From positions 4,727,932-4,791,931 of the forward strand of contig NC_030858.1 in assembly GCF_000208745.1 (NCBI RefSeq): a stretch of 64,000 nucleotides of DNA, written 5' to 3'. Within the stretch, counting starts at the first letter, position 1, and the number at the start of each line of letters is the position of its first letter. Positions 24,401 to 36,400 of this stretch are shown here, in pieces. The position numbers and the translations under genes are program-made. Under the pieces are notes generated by a model. The model was not told the DNA's origin. It worked only from the letters and a program-made list of their open reading frames with translations, and searched no databases. The stretch comes from Theobroma cacao. Lineage: Eukaryota > Streptophyta > Magnoliopsida > Malvales > Malvaceae.

Positions 24401-27400
24401 GATTAAAATTTCAAAATCATTTTGCCTTCGAGTAGGTAAAATTGACAGTAATGTTTTTCTTTATTTATTTATTTATTTATTTTTTGTCATATGTTTGAAA
24501 AGGATATGTGGAGCTTTCTTACACGTTCATACACCCATTAAGACAAAGCTACTTAATGGTTTGGTGGTACATTTCATCACACACACACAGACAACATTTT
24601 TTTTTAATGAAAATTCGAGTTTTATATGGAATTTTCTTTTCCCAAGTTTGTTTTTGTCTGGTTCGTTTCCCTCTCACATTTCCTTTAAGGAAAAGCTGAT
24701 GCCTAGTTATGAAAGAAACGTCTAACTTTATACAAACGAACCTCGTGTAGTTCCATCTCAATGTAATACTACTAATAGATAATACAAAGGCAAACGCAAT
24801 TGATTCACTTATTACTCGGTTTCTATATCTTCTTACCACAAGATTAATTTATACAAATAATGTAGTTGTAATTACTTGTAATTCTATGTACTCATATATA
24901 CTCAAATCAGAATTACACTGATCCTTCAAAACCTGTATTAAGTTTTCCTTTACCATATGACCACTACTTTCTTGTGTAAAAAGTATATATATATATATAA
25001 TATTTATTCAGAATATATTTATAGATATATATATGAATTAATAAAAAAATCTACTTAATTTGTCTTGAAAAAAAAAACCATAGTGCTGTAATTTCTTGGA
25101 TATGCGAGGTCTTAATTAATTAATTAGTTAATTATATCCTGATATTATTAGTAACTTTCGCTAAGATATTTGTGATCAAATTTGAAAGTTACTTTAGTTT
25201 AGGCATGAGATGTGTCCCACTAGGACCTTGTCAAACATGTATAAAACGTGGTTCGCAACTTGATGTCATTCGTGACATAAGGTAAAAACTAATAGTTAAA
25301 AGAAGAAATAAAAATAAATCTTTTTGAAGATGACATTCATGACATAATAACCACCTATCAAAACGCACGATATTGGTAAAGATCAAAGCTATACACTAGC
25401 TACATTTCCCCTTTTTTTTTTTAACAAGTTGAAAAGAACAAAATATTAATTAATTAATTAAATTGAAAAGAACGGAACACCGTAAATATATATATTCTTA
25501 CATATACTCACTTCCAACCACTTGTTTTCATGTTACAAATAACTACAAATGAACCCACCAAACCTATATATATATATATGCTACCCTATAGTCTATGCCA
25601 CATTTATATTAAAAATTCGAATGAAAATGGCCATTTTTCCAATGATTTGTTTTATCTTTATTATAATCACCCTCTTTTTACCTAAAGGACACTTACATCT
25701 GTAATTAGATTTTCTTCCAAAAAAAAAAGACATTAGTGTCATTATTGGTACATTAATTTCTCATATATTGAACATTTTCCAATGGAATGCGACACAAGGT
25801 ATAGTATCAACTAATAGTAAAAACATTCAGGCTTAAGGCTCAATAATTTTAATCTTTGATTGGTGCGTCTAGCTAGTAGTTCAGAATTCAGAGGCTTTGA
25901 TTCAATACTAGTACAGTTTTTTATGTTTGATTGGATGGTCAAAGTCTAGGTTTTGTAACTATTTTATAGGACAATTAGTCAAGTGGGAAATTAATGAAAA
26001 GAACAATTGATTCGGAAAAATAAAATTGGCTTTAGTACTAAAAAATTGTACTAATTCAACTCCAGTAATCATGGTTAATTGAAAGTTATTATACTAGGTT
26101 TTATGTCACAATCTGAGTAATACTTAAAATATATTCATTAATAATATATTTATGCAATGAAAAGATGGGTGTTGAAGCTCTTAAAGAGGGAATTCACGTA
26201 TGGCTGGAAATGGAATACAAGGAATAGAATGGTGCAGCGAATTGCATAGAACCAAAACAAAAAAGGTGCTAATAATGTCAAGCTATGACAATGGCAGCTA
26301 TAGTGACAACCGTGAGATCGCAGATCTTGGAACATTAAAATACAGGGAATATATTATCTATATCTATATAATATAGATCAAGGTTTCATCATATAAAGGA
26401 TTAACATCCTAAAAACACACATGGGTAGGGTCTAAAAAGGTTGCTTGCAGGCAAAAGGTTCCAAAGAACCTGACACCTCATCGATGTTTACAGGTAGTAA
26501 ATAAAAACATGCCTTGTTTGTTGAAAGGTCACTGTGTCTTAAAAGTAATCATAAATGTGATGAATCATATGGATTTCAATTCGGACAAACCAATCCATCA
26601 GACAGACAGGAGTGAGTGAGTGAGAGCTAAGGAAGCCACGTATCTGAAAGAATCTCGGTGGCTTGTTTTTTTCCTTCGTATATACCATTTATTAGTTTGT
26701 TCAGAGGGAGGGAAGATATAGAGTAAGATTCCCACACACAGAGGTCCCCCTTCTGTACAATCCTTAATTTCCAGTGGTTTCCCATGCGGCAGCAAAATAA
26801 ATGGCAAAATTCAATGCCAGTGCTACGAGGTGATAATGTATAGATATATCAAGGCTTGTAAGCTTGTGGACAAGCTTCGTTTCCTTGCGTGTTTTCCTTA
26901 TCTTTAAAAGCTGGAGTCAAAAATTGCCTGGCCGTGGTGCCAGTTTTCTAGTCACACAATTTTTTTTTTGTTCCCTTGCTTACCTTGCACAGATTTTATC
27001 GGTGTCTTTTCCATCCGATGATATGCATGCACCATCCCAAGGTCTTGGTCCCACAGTCAATGCAAACAAAACTGGAGGATTTCTAAATGATGTCCAAGCT
27101 CTTGGAAACTTACTAGGTTGAATTTTATGGGTTGAAAATTAACAGACATACTATCTTCATTGAACTTTCAAAACATTTTAAGTCTTTGGAGGGTGTCCAG
27201 TGTAGACTATTTTTTAGAAGTCAGCAGTCAACATGGTTTTCCTTTTTCCGAATTGAAATTTGGGTTTCAATCTTTCTGGTCTGTTGTACTAATTCACAGC
27301 AAAAAAGGATCCTTTTGACAGGCTGTAATTAAGTCCATTACTGTAATAATTCAGCTCAAGTCGTTGAAGAATTTGCAATGTATAATAGGTTATCACTTGC

Positions 27401-28791
27401 TTCCCAAGGAAAGAGGATTAGCTGTCAATCGAATTCAGGATTGGACTATTATCCGAGGCCTTTGTGGCATTGCCAGGATCTAAATTAGTCCTCAAGGCAT
27501 TTGCTCTAATTTGATCAAAGTCTGGGCAAGCAATGTTGCTCCTAGGTAGAAGAGTAGGACCCAGGAACGGGGCCCCCAAATTCCAGATTAATGTTTCTGA
27601 TGGCTGAATTTTCAATCTATGGAGAAGCCAATAGCATGGTCCCGTTTTCGTGCTGGGACAAGATATACCTTGTCTTTTCTTATGTATTTATTCGCCAATG
27701 TCAATTATCATGTGCCATGAATATACCTTTCATGAAAAAGTGCTGTCTCTTCATCAACATTTGCTGATAAATTTCTAGGGAAGCAGAGGAGGCATATGGG
27801 CTAGCTGTAAAGAGGAGAAGAAAGAAACAAAAATTTTCTTGTAAAAGAGGGAACGGAAATAAAGAAGCAGAGGGCTGGCTATTGAAATCAGATTTCGACT
27901 AACATTGGAACAATTTTAATGCCATTTTCTAGCCTTTTTGGTCCTCCAAGTCATACATGGTAACCCTCACATTATAGCAACCGACACACGTTGCAAATGT
28001 TCTAACTTAATAATTTAATGGTAAAGTTACTATCTGATTACCGTAACACAGCCATTACAATCCCAGATGGTCAGATTCCATTTCTTTCTTTCCTTTACCC
28101 TATCTTTTCCCTTTAGCCACACGAGCATTATACATTTCTATAATGCTAAAAGAGAGGAAGCTAAATGGCCTTTATCGTCAATGATCACTTTGGTTCATTT
28201 CCACAACAGTCGCTGTTAACACAGCTAGCACAAAAATGAAGTGAGAAGTTGTCACGATTGCAAATCATCACCTTCTTGGCCCCATTTTAGAATGAACAAA
28301 AGAAGACATAGAGGTGGTTCGGTATGGGCATTGAAAAGAAAATTCTGGCTCCTTTCGAGGAGGTGCTGAAGGAAGATGCCTTTGTTATGTTTCACTAGTA
28401 CAATAATGTGTAAGTGTTTCTCATTACTTGCTGCTATTTCCGACTTCATGAATCTTTCCACATACCAAAAACTGTGAGAAAATTGGCTTAGGCCCATCAA
28501 AGTAACTGAGTATAATGCCAGCAACAGGCTAATTCACGTTCTGCAATGATGGACAAATTAAGAATAAAAGGAAGATTCTGCTAATAATCATTAACTACTA
28601 CCATAATTGTATCTTTAACAAAACTGATTGCCTAAATCTGGATAAACAGGAAGGATATTAATTTGAGAAAAATATTTACTACTCTCTGGAAATACCATAA
28701 ATAATAAAGTAACTACTATGTTCCTTCATCTTTATCAGCCTGAACAACGACAACATGGTTATTTCTTCAGTTTTCTAGCCTCGGAAAGTTG
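24401..28791. other. AT-rich intergenic DNA
   Basis: Contains short (TA)n runs (about 24986-25000, 25566-25580), TTAATTAA repeats (about 25112-25130, 25447-25462) and T/A homopolymers. Short ORFs here show no domain or codon signature. The last ~200 bases probably include the 3' UTR of the minus-strand MYB gene. Confidence 0.55.
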
Positions 28792-30038
28792 TCAAGTAAC
28801 GCTAATAGGTCTGATAAGGAGGGTTCTTGGGGATGACTTATTTTCTTCTAAAGGCCTTGGGGCGGCAAGCGTGAGCTCCAGATCAGGCGCCACATTTCTA
28901 GAGATGGATTGTGCTGCATTTGATGTTGCTGTCTGGGAATCAGAGAATCCATGCGGCAGATTAACGGACATGGCATGATGATGCAAACCTAATTGAGGAA
29001 TTATATGAGCAGGCCTGGAGTTAGAGCTGTTGGCATGAGGTCCAGCCATGCTACTGCTTCTAACCTGTCATGTTCAGAACAAGAAGTAAACTCGTTACAG
29101 AGATGCATGATTTCATAGTTATCAAGAATTTTTAGAATGTACAAGGAAAACAAACTGGTAATACCTAGAATTGAACAAGGCAGTATATATGCGTACCATG
29201 TCAAATAGGCTGGAACGTCGCTTCTTCTTGTTGAGAGTTGCCTGTCGAAGAAAATACTTTTGAGCATGACTTGCGACTTGGGTTGGAGTTCTTGTAGTCA
29301 CAAAGTTTCTGGAGATGCCTCTCCAGTCTCCTTTCCCTAGCTTCTCCAGCCCAAGTAGAAATATTCGGTGTTCCTCTTCTGTCCATGGAACTCCTAAACA
29401 TCCAAACCATGTAATCATTCTGGTTATTCTAACCATATTTATGGCGCTAATATCTTCCCAAACAGAACACAGAAAATTAATAACTAAAAGCACTGTATGC
29501 TTCCTTTTTTAATCATTTTCTTTGATAAAAAAAATATATCTCATCATATATTAGTAGTAATTGATAAATTTCTTGTCAATCAACAGGCTGAATAAATTAA
29601 TGTGGTGAGAACAGGTTAGCAGATGATTTTTTGAACATAAACAACATAATAATAAACCGAAACCGATGCCAAAGATGATGAAAAAGGATAACCTAAAAGT
29701 TGGACTTGGTAAATATAAAAGGCGATTAAAAACTAACCCTTCTTCCTCTCCGGAGATCGACCCATGAGACCATCAGATAGATAACCGATGGAAGTTTTAT
29801 CAGAATTTTCATCGATGGAAACTCTAGAAGAAGACAAAGAAGAAGAAGGAGAGGGAGATGAAGGGGAGGCTGAAGACAAGCAATCCATGCTGAAACTCTT
29901 CTTCATGGCAACAGAAGAGGAAGATATGTCAAGTTGAACACCAAAGAGCCTGACTCCCCCAACAGCAGCCCCTCTATAAGTGGTGCAGGTCCTTGAATTA
30001 TGGCCTATGTTTCCACAATGTGAGCACTTCCTGCCCAT
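28792..30038 (-). CDS. SHAQKYF-class single-MYB transcription factor with CCHC knuckle
   Basis: Family role: nuclear DNA-binding factor of the MYB1R/KUA1/At5g56840 group, binding I-box/TATCCA-type sites, often as a repressor. Three exons on the minus strand keep frame: 30038-29738, 29393-29197, 29064-28792, giving 256 aa. Domains in order: CX2CX4HX4C zinc knuckle (C5, C8, H13, C18); the R/KLFGVQL motif (30-36); a Ser/Pro-rich linker; a YLSDGL motif; a MYB-like repeat (about 102-150) with SHAQKYF at 142-148; a basic [11 protein letters not shown] end to exon 2; and a C-terminal LELTL (228-232), an EAR-type repression motif. The ending RPISVT also occurs in Arabidopsis At5g56840 (from memory), the likely ortholog. 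The start at MGRKC was preferred over an ATG 16 codons upstream because the family begins there. Confidence 0.93.
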
Positions 30039-30180
30039 TTCCTCCCAGACAAAGCTCAAGTTCTCAGACCACAAGCAACACCCCAAGATAACAAACTCAA
30101 GGAAAGAGAGAGAGAGAGAGAGAGCAAATAACTGATATGTTTGGTGGTATATATGATGACGGAACTAGGTGGGGTTTATG
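30039..30180 (-). promoter_or_regulatory. MYB gene 5' leader with (CT)n microsatellite
   Basis: Just upstream of the MYB start, bases 30106-30124 are (GA)n on the + strand, so (CT)n in the transcript sense. CT-rich leaders are common in plant genes. No TATA box is assigned with confidence. Confidence 0.45.
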
Positions 30181-32650
30181 AAAATGGAGGCATACCTAGA
30201 GCAGATGATTGGATGGACATAGTTTATTGTTGGATATTTTTCCAACTTGGGTTCAAAACAAAAGAAAATACAAGCACACTTCTCCTTCTAGAAATCTTAT
30301 CTAATATTATCTCATGCTGAGCATCTTTCTTTTTCCTTATTTTTTCCCTCGAGAGAATTTAGTTAGCATGCTACGTATTGTATAGTTGGGACCCTAAGCA
30401 ATACACTGTGATGGACTGGACAAACTCTCGCTCTACAAATACACATATATACGCATAATGATCGATTAATGAGTTGATGAAGTTGTCATCCTACTCAAAA
30501 TTTCCTCCAATTGCTTCACCAATCAGGGCCCTGACATTTAAATCATCATCGTGGCCCGCTTGGAAGACTGACTACACAAATAATACTGGCATACATATGT
30601 TCATTTCTAAACTAACAAAAAGAAAAAAAACATAAATCAAGAAATATAAGAGAGAGACAGGAGGGGGGTGGGGGGGGGGGGGGGGAGGGGACAGGATCCT
30701 CCAATAGTTTGGAGGTGGGTAGTTAGATGACTTGAGAGAAGGGATAAGAAATATCATAGAAAATCAGAAGTTTGAAAGTTGATGTTGATCAACCAACATA
30801 AATCCATGGGAGAGGTTCAATAAAACTAATCTCCTGTTGTCAACGCCGAGGGATCCAGAAATGAATTTAAACCCATTTAAAAATACTTTCCTTTGAATGT
30901 TTCAACTGCTCTATTACACCAAGTTCTGTGGGGACACTGAATTTTTTCTTCTTTTTTTTCACAAGTCAAGACAGAAGAAAATGATTGAAAGTTTTAACAC
31001 TACCAGAATGCAAGAAATTGACATTCTTTCCTTTTTTTCTAAATAGTTGAACCCATTGATCAAATATTTGCTGAAATAACTCATAATATTAGATGATTAT
31101 CAAACGTTCCCTTTTGCCCTTTTACTCAGGATGGCTGACTCTTTCATAATATTGTGTAGAAATCGTGCTTACTGGGCGGCCAACACTCACATTTTCTTCC
31201 CATTTATGCATATAAAGTCTCCCCTAATTCTTCTTCTTCTTCTTCGTTCAAAGGAATTGTGTAGCAGACAAAATAATAGAAAACAGGACAATCTCAAAAC
31301 TGTTTGACATCTCTGTCTTTCGCATCTATTATAATTAAGACTTTAATTTCCGGGGGATTGCAGCCCCATGACTTTGGCAAAGATACCATTTGCCACTAAT
31401 GGAATTAGCAACTGAAAATGGAAGGGGAGAGAAATAGTTTATTCCCTTTCCCATAATTAGTAAAGTTAGTCTCATAGTTTAATGGAATATTAATCGAACA
31501 CTTTGATGAAGATTGAGATTGAGATTATATTATATTGGATAGTATATCTTACCCAACTAGCATTTGTCTTATAATAGATTTATTATTATATATTATTATA
31601 TTTAATAATGGTCGACCAGATTGTTTTTAAGGGTATTAATTAATTAATTAATTAAGCTTCTGAGTTTAATAATCCAATGCACCCTTTGGCCAAGTTGAAG
31701 AATTTATTAGTCCTCTCTAATTGACATAGAAAACAACTCCATTTGCAAAATTTCCAATTACACCTATTTGGCATTATCATGAAAAGGAATCCCTCTCCTT
31801 GTAAAAGATAAGATAATGTTGTCAAGATAGGTTTTTTTTTCTTCTAAGCTTGTTTGACTATCCGTTAAGTTAATTATTAGAGCAAGTGCAGAATGTTAAT
31901 TAATTATTTATGATAACTATGCGAAAGTGAGATGTGAGACATCAATAATTAATTAAGTTCATTGCATTTAACTCTTTTCTTATGTGAATGAGACCAGACT
32001 ACAGGCTATATACATCCTAGACCTAGAGAGTAGAGTCTATGCAAAAATATTCTAAGAAATTAAGATATACTACTATATTTAGTAGTCTATATTCATTGAA
32101 ATACTTGTTTGATCTCTTTTTTACCCTCTCCTGAACTACATACTTTCACAGCTAAAGAATGGAAATTCCTTCCCTTTTAATTTATTAAAAGTGAAAAAAA
32201 TTATAAAATAAATACAAATATATACTAATAATCCCATTTATAAAGGTTTTGGATTTGATGAGATGCGTCCAATTGCTTAAAGATAGTCCTAACTGACTTG
32301 CAAACAAATAATGCAACGCATGGAATCAACCAAGTTGCAAGGCGAATCTCCAAATTCCCATTTTATATTTTCCCGTTTGTACTAAACCATGTACTGTTTA
32401 GGGCTTTGTACTAACCATGAGCTTCAATTATTAATGTAGTTTTTGAGGTTAGAGATTTGCTTTGAAGTTGCTCTCTTGCACTTTGCTTTCTTTATCACCA
32501 AACCCAAAAGCAAGCACTTTTAAAGCTAGATATTTTATCAGTTGCAACTACAAAGTGACAAAAAAGCAGTGCATGGAACGTGGTGTTCGATCAAAAACCT
32601 CTTCATTTAGGCACTTTGTAGAACCCAATCCTTGCGCACTAAGAAAATTC
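30181..32650. other. Intergenic DNA upstream of the MYB gene
   Basis: No coding signal. It holds a poly-G tract at 30661-30690, a TTAATTAA repeat near 31636-31656 and AT-rich DNA up to the copia LTR. Confidence 0.55.
30661..30690 (+). repeat. Poly-G tract, G-quadruplex candidate
   Basis: About 30 bases that are almost all G (GAGGGGGGTGGGG followed by a longer G run and GAGGGG). It has four or more G-runs of three or longer, enough for a G-quadruplex on this strand. Confidence 0.7.
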
Positions 32651-32906
32651 TGTTGAAAAATTAGTGTATTTCATAAAGTTTTAATATCTTACATTGTTAA
32701 GATGTAAGAGAGATGAGTACTTTATATATGAAAACTAATAATGAACTTGTTGTAAAGAAGAACAAAGAAAAAAGACTCGTGCACACATTATATTGGATTA
32801 AGTCTTAAGAAAATGTAAATTTCCTACTTTGGTATATAATTTTATTTTTCTTTTAAATGTTATTTGACTCAGTGTAATTTTTCTTAATTTTCGTTGATTT
32901 TAAAGT
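32651..32906 (+). repeat. Partial 5' LTR of the second copia element
   Basis: Matches 35183-35345 and short motifs downstream (TTGTAAA, AAATGTTATTTGACT, TTTTCTTAATTTTCG). Homology fades after about 32906, so most of this LTR is lost or diverged. Confidence 0.65.
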
Positions 32907-35182
32907 GGTTGGTCTTTGCGTTCATGGTATTTGGTTCTATTAGCGAAATATCCTATGTTCGCAAATACTGTAACATTTGCACTTTTGACTTTTATTGGGA
33001 TTTAATTTACCAAGTAAAATTTGTACATAACATCTGCATTTTTTTCTTTTACTTTCTTGATATTTTCTTTTATCTGCTTACTTTCTTTTATGGTTTTTAT
33101 TTTCTTGAGTTAAAGAATGATAGAACCATTTTAATATTTCAAATTATTAATTTTTTTCCTCTTTATCATAAGGAAAAATATAATTTGCTATATGTTGAAA
33201 AATAAACAATAAACTTCCAAGTAAAAAACAAATGATGGACTGATGGTGATTTTTTTTCAAATAAGATTTTATGATAAAATTATTGAAGTCAATCAGCTAT
33301 GACAGTAATTATGGCTCTAATTTACTTCATTGCCATAGTTTTGCCAATTCTATTATGAATTCTACATTATTTTTTATGTTACTTGATTTAACTTTACAAC
33401 AAGTAGATAGAGGCAGCAAGCAGATAACCTAAAAGGAATTTCTGCCATTTTGCTTCCTCAATTAAAACATTGTTGTTGCATAATTCATTTTACATGACAG
33501 CATGAATTCACTGTCATTTGATATAAGTAGGAATATGGTTTATTGAGCTAAGGAATATGCTGGATTTGAACATTACTTTGACAATTACCTGGTTGTTGTG
33601 TATGATTTGAACACTTATCTGATGATTAAATTGTCAATTGAGATTGCATGAGCTGGTAGCTATAGGCATGATTTTATTGCCACTAAATTTAAATGAGTTG
33701 ATATGCTTATTTTTGAAACATGCATTGATGTGGTCAATAAAACAAAATGATTCTTGACTTCTAAATTTGATATGAAAGATCTGGGGGGAGTTAATGTTAT
33801 TTTGAGTATTAAAATCATAAGATGTGATAATAGTTTAATGTTAACACAAGAGCATTATGTTGAGAGGCTATTTAAAAAGTTTGAACATTTTAATATCACA
33901 CCTGTAAGTACTCTTTATGATGGTAGTATCTTATTAAAGAAAGATAAAAATGATAGTGTGGCTTAGTTTGAGTATATTCAGATTATTGGGAGCCTGATGC
34001 ATTTAATGAATTATACTTGACTTGATATAGTTTATGTTGTGTGTAGACTGAGTAGATATACACAAAGTCCCAACAAAATCATTGGATTGTCTTGAGCACA
34101 GTATTAAAATATTTGAGAGGTGCCATATATTTTTTATAATGGATTTCTCGCTGTATTAAAAAGATACAGTGATGCTAACTGGATCTCAAATTCAGATGAG
34201 ACAAAATCCACAAGTAAATATATATTCACCCTTAGTGTGAGTGCTTTAACTTGAAAATCAACCAAACAAACAATAATTGCTAAAAATAAAATGAAATCAG
34301 AATTTTTAGCTTTAGAGTTAATTGGGGATGAAGTTGAGTGATTAAGAAACTTCTTAATAGATATTCTGTTGGGAGTGAAACCAACACTTTTTGTGTCTAT
34401 GCATTATGATTGCTAGACGGCAATAGTCATTATAAAGAATAAAACTTTCAATGATAAAAATAGACATATTCGCTTGAGACATGATATAGTAAAGTAGTTG
34501 CTTAGAGATAAAATTATGTAAAGTCAGAGTTAAATTTGGGCGATCCTTTAACTAAACCCCTAGGAAAAAAATTAATTAATAATACATTAAAAGAAATGGG
34601 ACTTAAGCCAGTTAAGGAAATCAACAAATAATGGTAATCCAACCTATGTAATTGAAAATCCCATGAATTAGATTCACATGGGTAATAACAAGTTATTTGT
34701 TGATATATTGATATACTATTAAAAATCATTGTCCTTATGTAAATAGTGCAAAACTGCAATGAATGAGAAGTTGAGTTAAATTCCTAATGAGTTCCATGTC
34801 CCTTATGAGTAGTGTATTAAACTGCAATATACACTTGATGAAATCACTTATATAAGTGTGAAGTGGGGCCGCTCCTATGAGAATTGTGACAAGTTCACTA
34901 GAGCACTTATGAATAACTAGGCACGTGTATGGCTTATTTACACAAAATTGTGTGGAACAACAGAAATTGTAAGGATGTAATGTGATTAATGGAAATCATA
35001 TTTCACATAAAGAATTTTTTGTTCATAAAAGTTACAAACTTCATCAAAATTCTATGATTTATGTTTCATTCTCTTTAAGATTAGTTCATAACTTAAAAAG
35101 TACCAGTCACGATGCATTACACTCAATTGAAATTTGACCCAGTAAAAACTTCTTATGAAACCTTAAAAAATATGTGGGGGAT

Positions 35183-36400
35183 TGTTGAAAAAATATTGTA
35201 TTTCATAAGGTTTCAACATTCTACATTGCCAAATTATAAGAGAGATGATTGCCTTATATATGACAACCCATTATGAGCTTGTTGTAAATAAAAAAAAAAG
35301 AAAGAGGTCTCACGTGCCAACGAGATTAGACTAGGTTTCGAAATTTTTCTTGATTCCCTTTGATTTTTCGTTGATTTTATGCTGATATTTTGTGACGTTA
35401 ACTAGTTGAAACAATCTTTGATTCCCTCTAATTTTCCACTGATTTTATGCTTAGTTAAAACAATTTTAATGATTTATGATTCTCTTTAATGTTATTTGAC
35501 TTCTCATAATTTTTCTTGATTCTCTTTGATTTGTATGATTAGTTGAAACTAGTTAGTTGACACAGTCTTAATGATTTATGATTCTCTTAAAACTCTACAT
35601 AATTTTTCTTGATTCTCTCTGATTTTTCGCATTTTTTATGCTTAGTTGAAGCAGTCTTAATGATTTATGATTCTCTTAAATGTTATTTGACTCTGCTTAA
35701 TTTTTCTTGATTCCTTTTTATTTTTCATTGATTTTATGTTGATATTTTGTAACGTTAACTTTCTACTCTAGCTTATAAATATAATCTCTCTACCTCAGTC
35801 ACAATACACCAACAGTTCTCTCATTTCCTCCAAAGCTTCTATGCATATTTTCTCTGTTTAAGATTTATCGTTAATCTGATTAAGCTTGATATTTTTTTAT
35901 TCTCTTAAACATTATTTGACTTCACATAATTTTTCTTGATTCTCTTTGATTTTTCGCTAATTTTATGCTGATATTTTATAACATTAACTTTCTGTTATAG
36001 CCTATAAATACAGTCTCTCTACCTCAGTCACAATACACCAACAGTTATCTCATTTCCTTTAAAGCTTTTCTGCATATTTTCTCTATTTAAGATTTATCGT
36101 TAATCTGACTAAGCCTGATATTTCTTGATTCTGTTATTGGACTCGGTATAATTTTTCTTGATTCTCTAATTTTCTATTGATTTTATGTTGATATTTTGTA
36201 ACGCTAACTTTCTACTCCAGCCTATAACTACAGCCTTTCTACCTCAGTCACAATACACCAGTAGCTTCCTCATTTCCTCTAAAGCTTCTCTACCTTTTTT
36301 TTTTTTTTCTTGTTTTCCCATTGGGTTTTTTTTTTTTAAAGAAAAGTCTTTTTGCTATTCCTGTTATCTTTTACTAGTTTGTGAAAACTAATAAAGAACA
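35183..36400 (+). repeat. 3' LTR with repeated promoter-like modules
   Basis: Starts TGTTGAAAAA. From 35340 it is built of repeats of TTTTTCTTGATTC..TTGAT motifs, then three copies of a roughly 220-230-bp module, each with a TATA-like element (35774, 36003, 36223) followed by CTACCTCAGTCACAATACAC. The end near 36400 (AAGAACA) is an estimate. Confidence 0.7.

Larger units (their letters stand above)
32651..36400 (+). mobile_element. Decayed Ty1/copia retrotransposon, 5'-deleted
   Basis: A 5' LTR fragment begins TGTTGAAAAA at 32651, and a 3' LTR with the same start follows a polypurine tract (TGTGGGGGATTG) at 35183. Between them only the end of pol survives: RT C-terminal blocks (FDMKDLGGVNVILSIKI, about 33762), YIQIIGSLMHLMNYT (about 33970), RNase H (YSDANWISNSDETKS, about 34165; KSEFLAL near 34295) and RHDIVK (about 34480). 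Gag, protease, integrase and most of RT are missing. Stops occur throughout. The 3' end near 36400 is an estimate; no target-site duplication was found. Confidence 0.82.

Noticed and set aside
24396..24839. Overlapping ORFs of about 100 codons on both strands
   Set aside because: Low-complexity, T/A-rich translations without family features.
33754..33966. 70-codon ORF that could look like a small gene
   Set aside because: It is a copia reverse transcriptase fragment (FDMKDLGGV) flanked by stops inside a decayed element.
35340..36310. Regularly spaced repeats resembling a CRISPR array
   Set aside because: Units are long, diverged and AT-rich inside a plant LTR; there are no short identical repeats with unique spacers.
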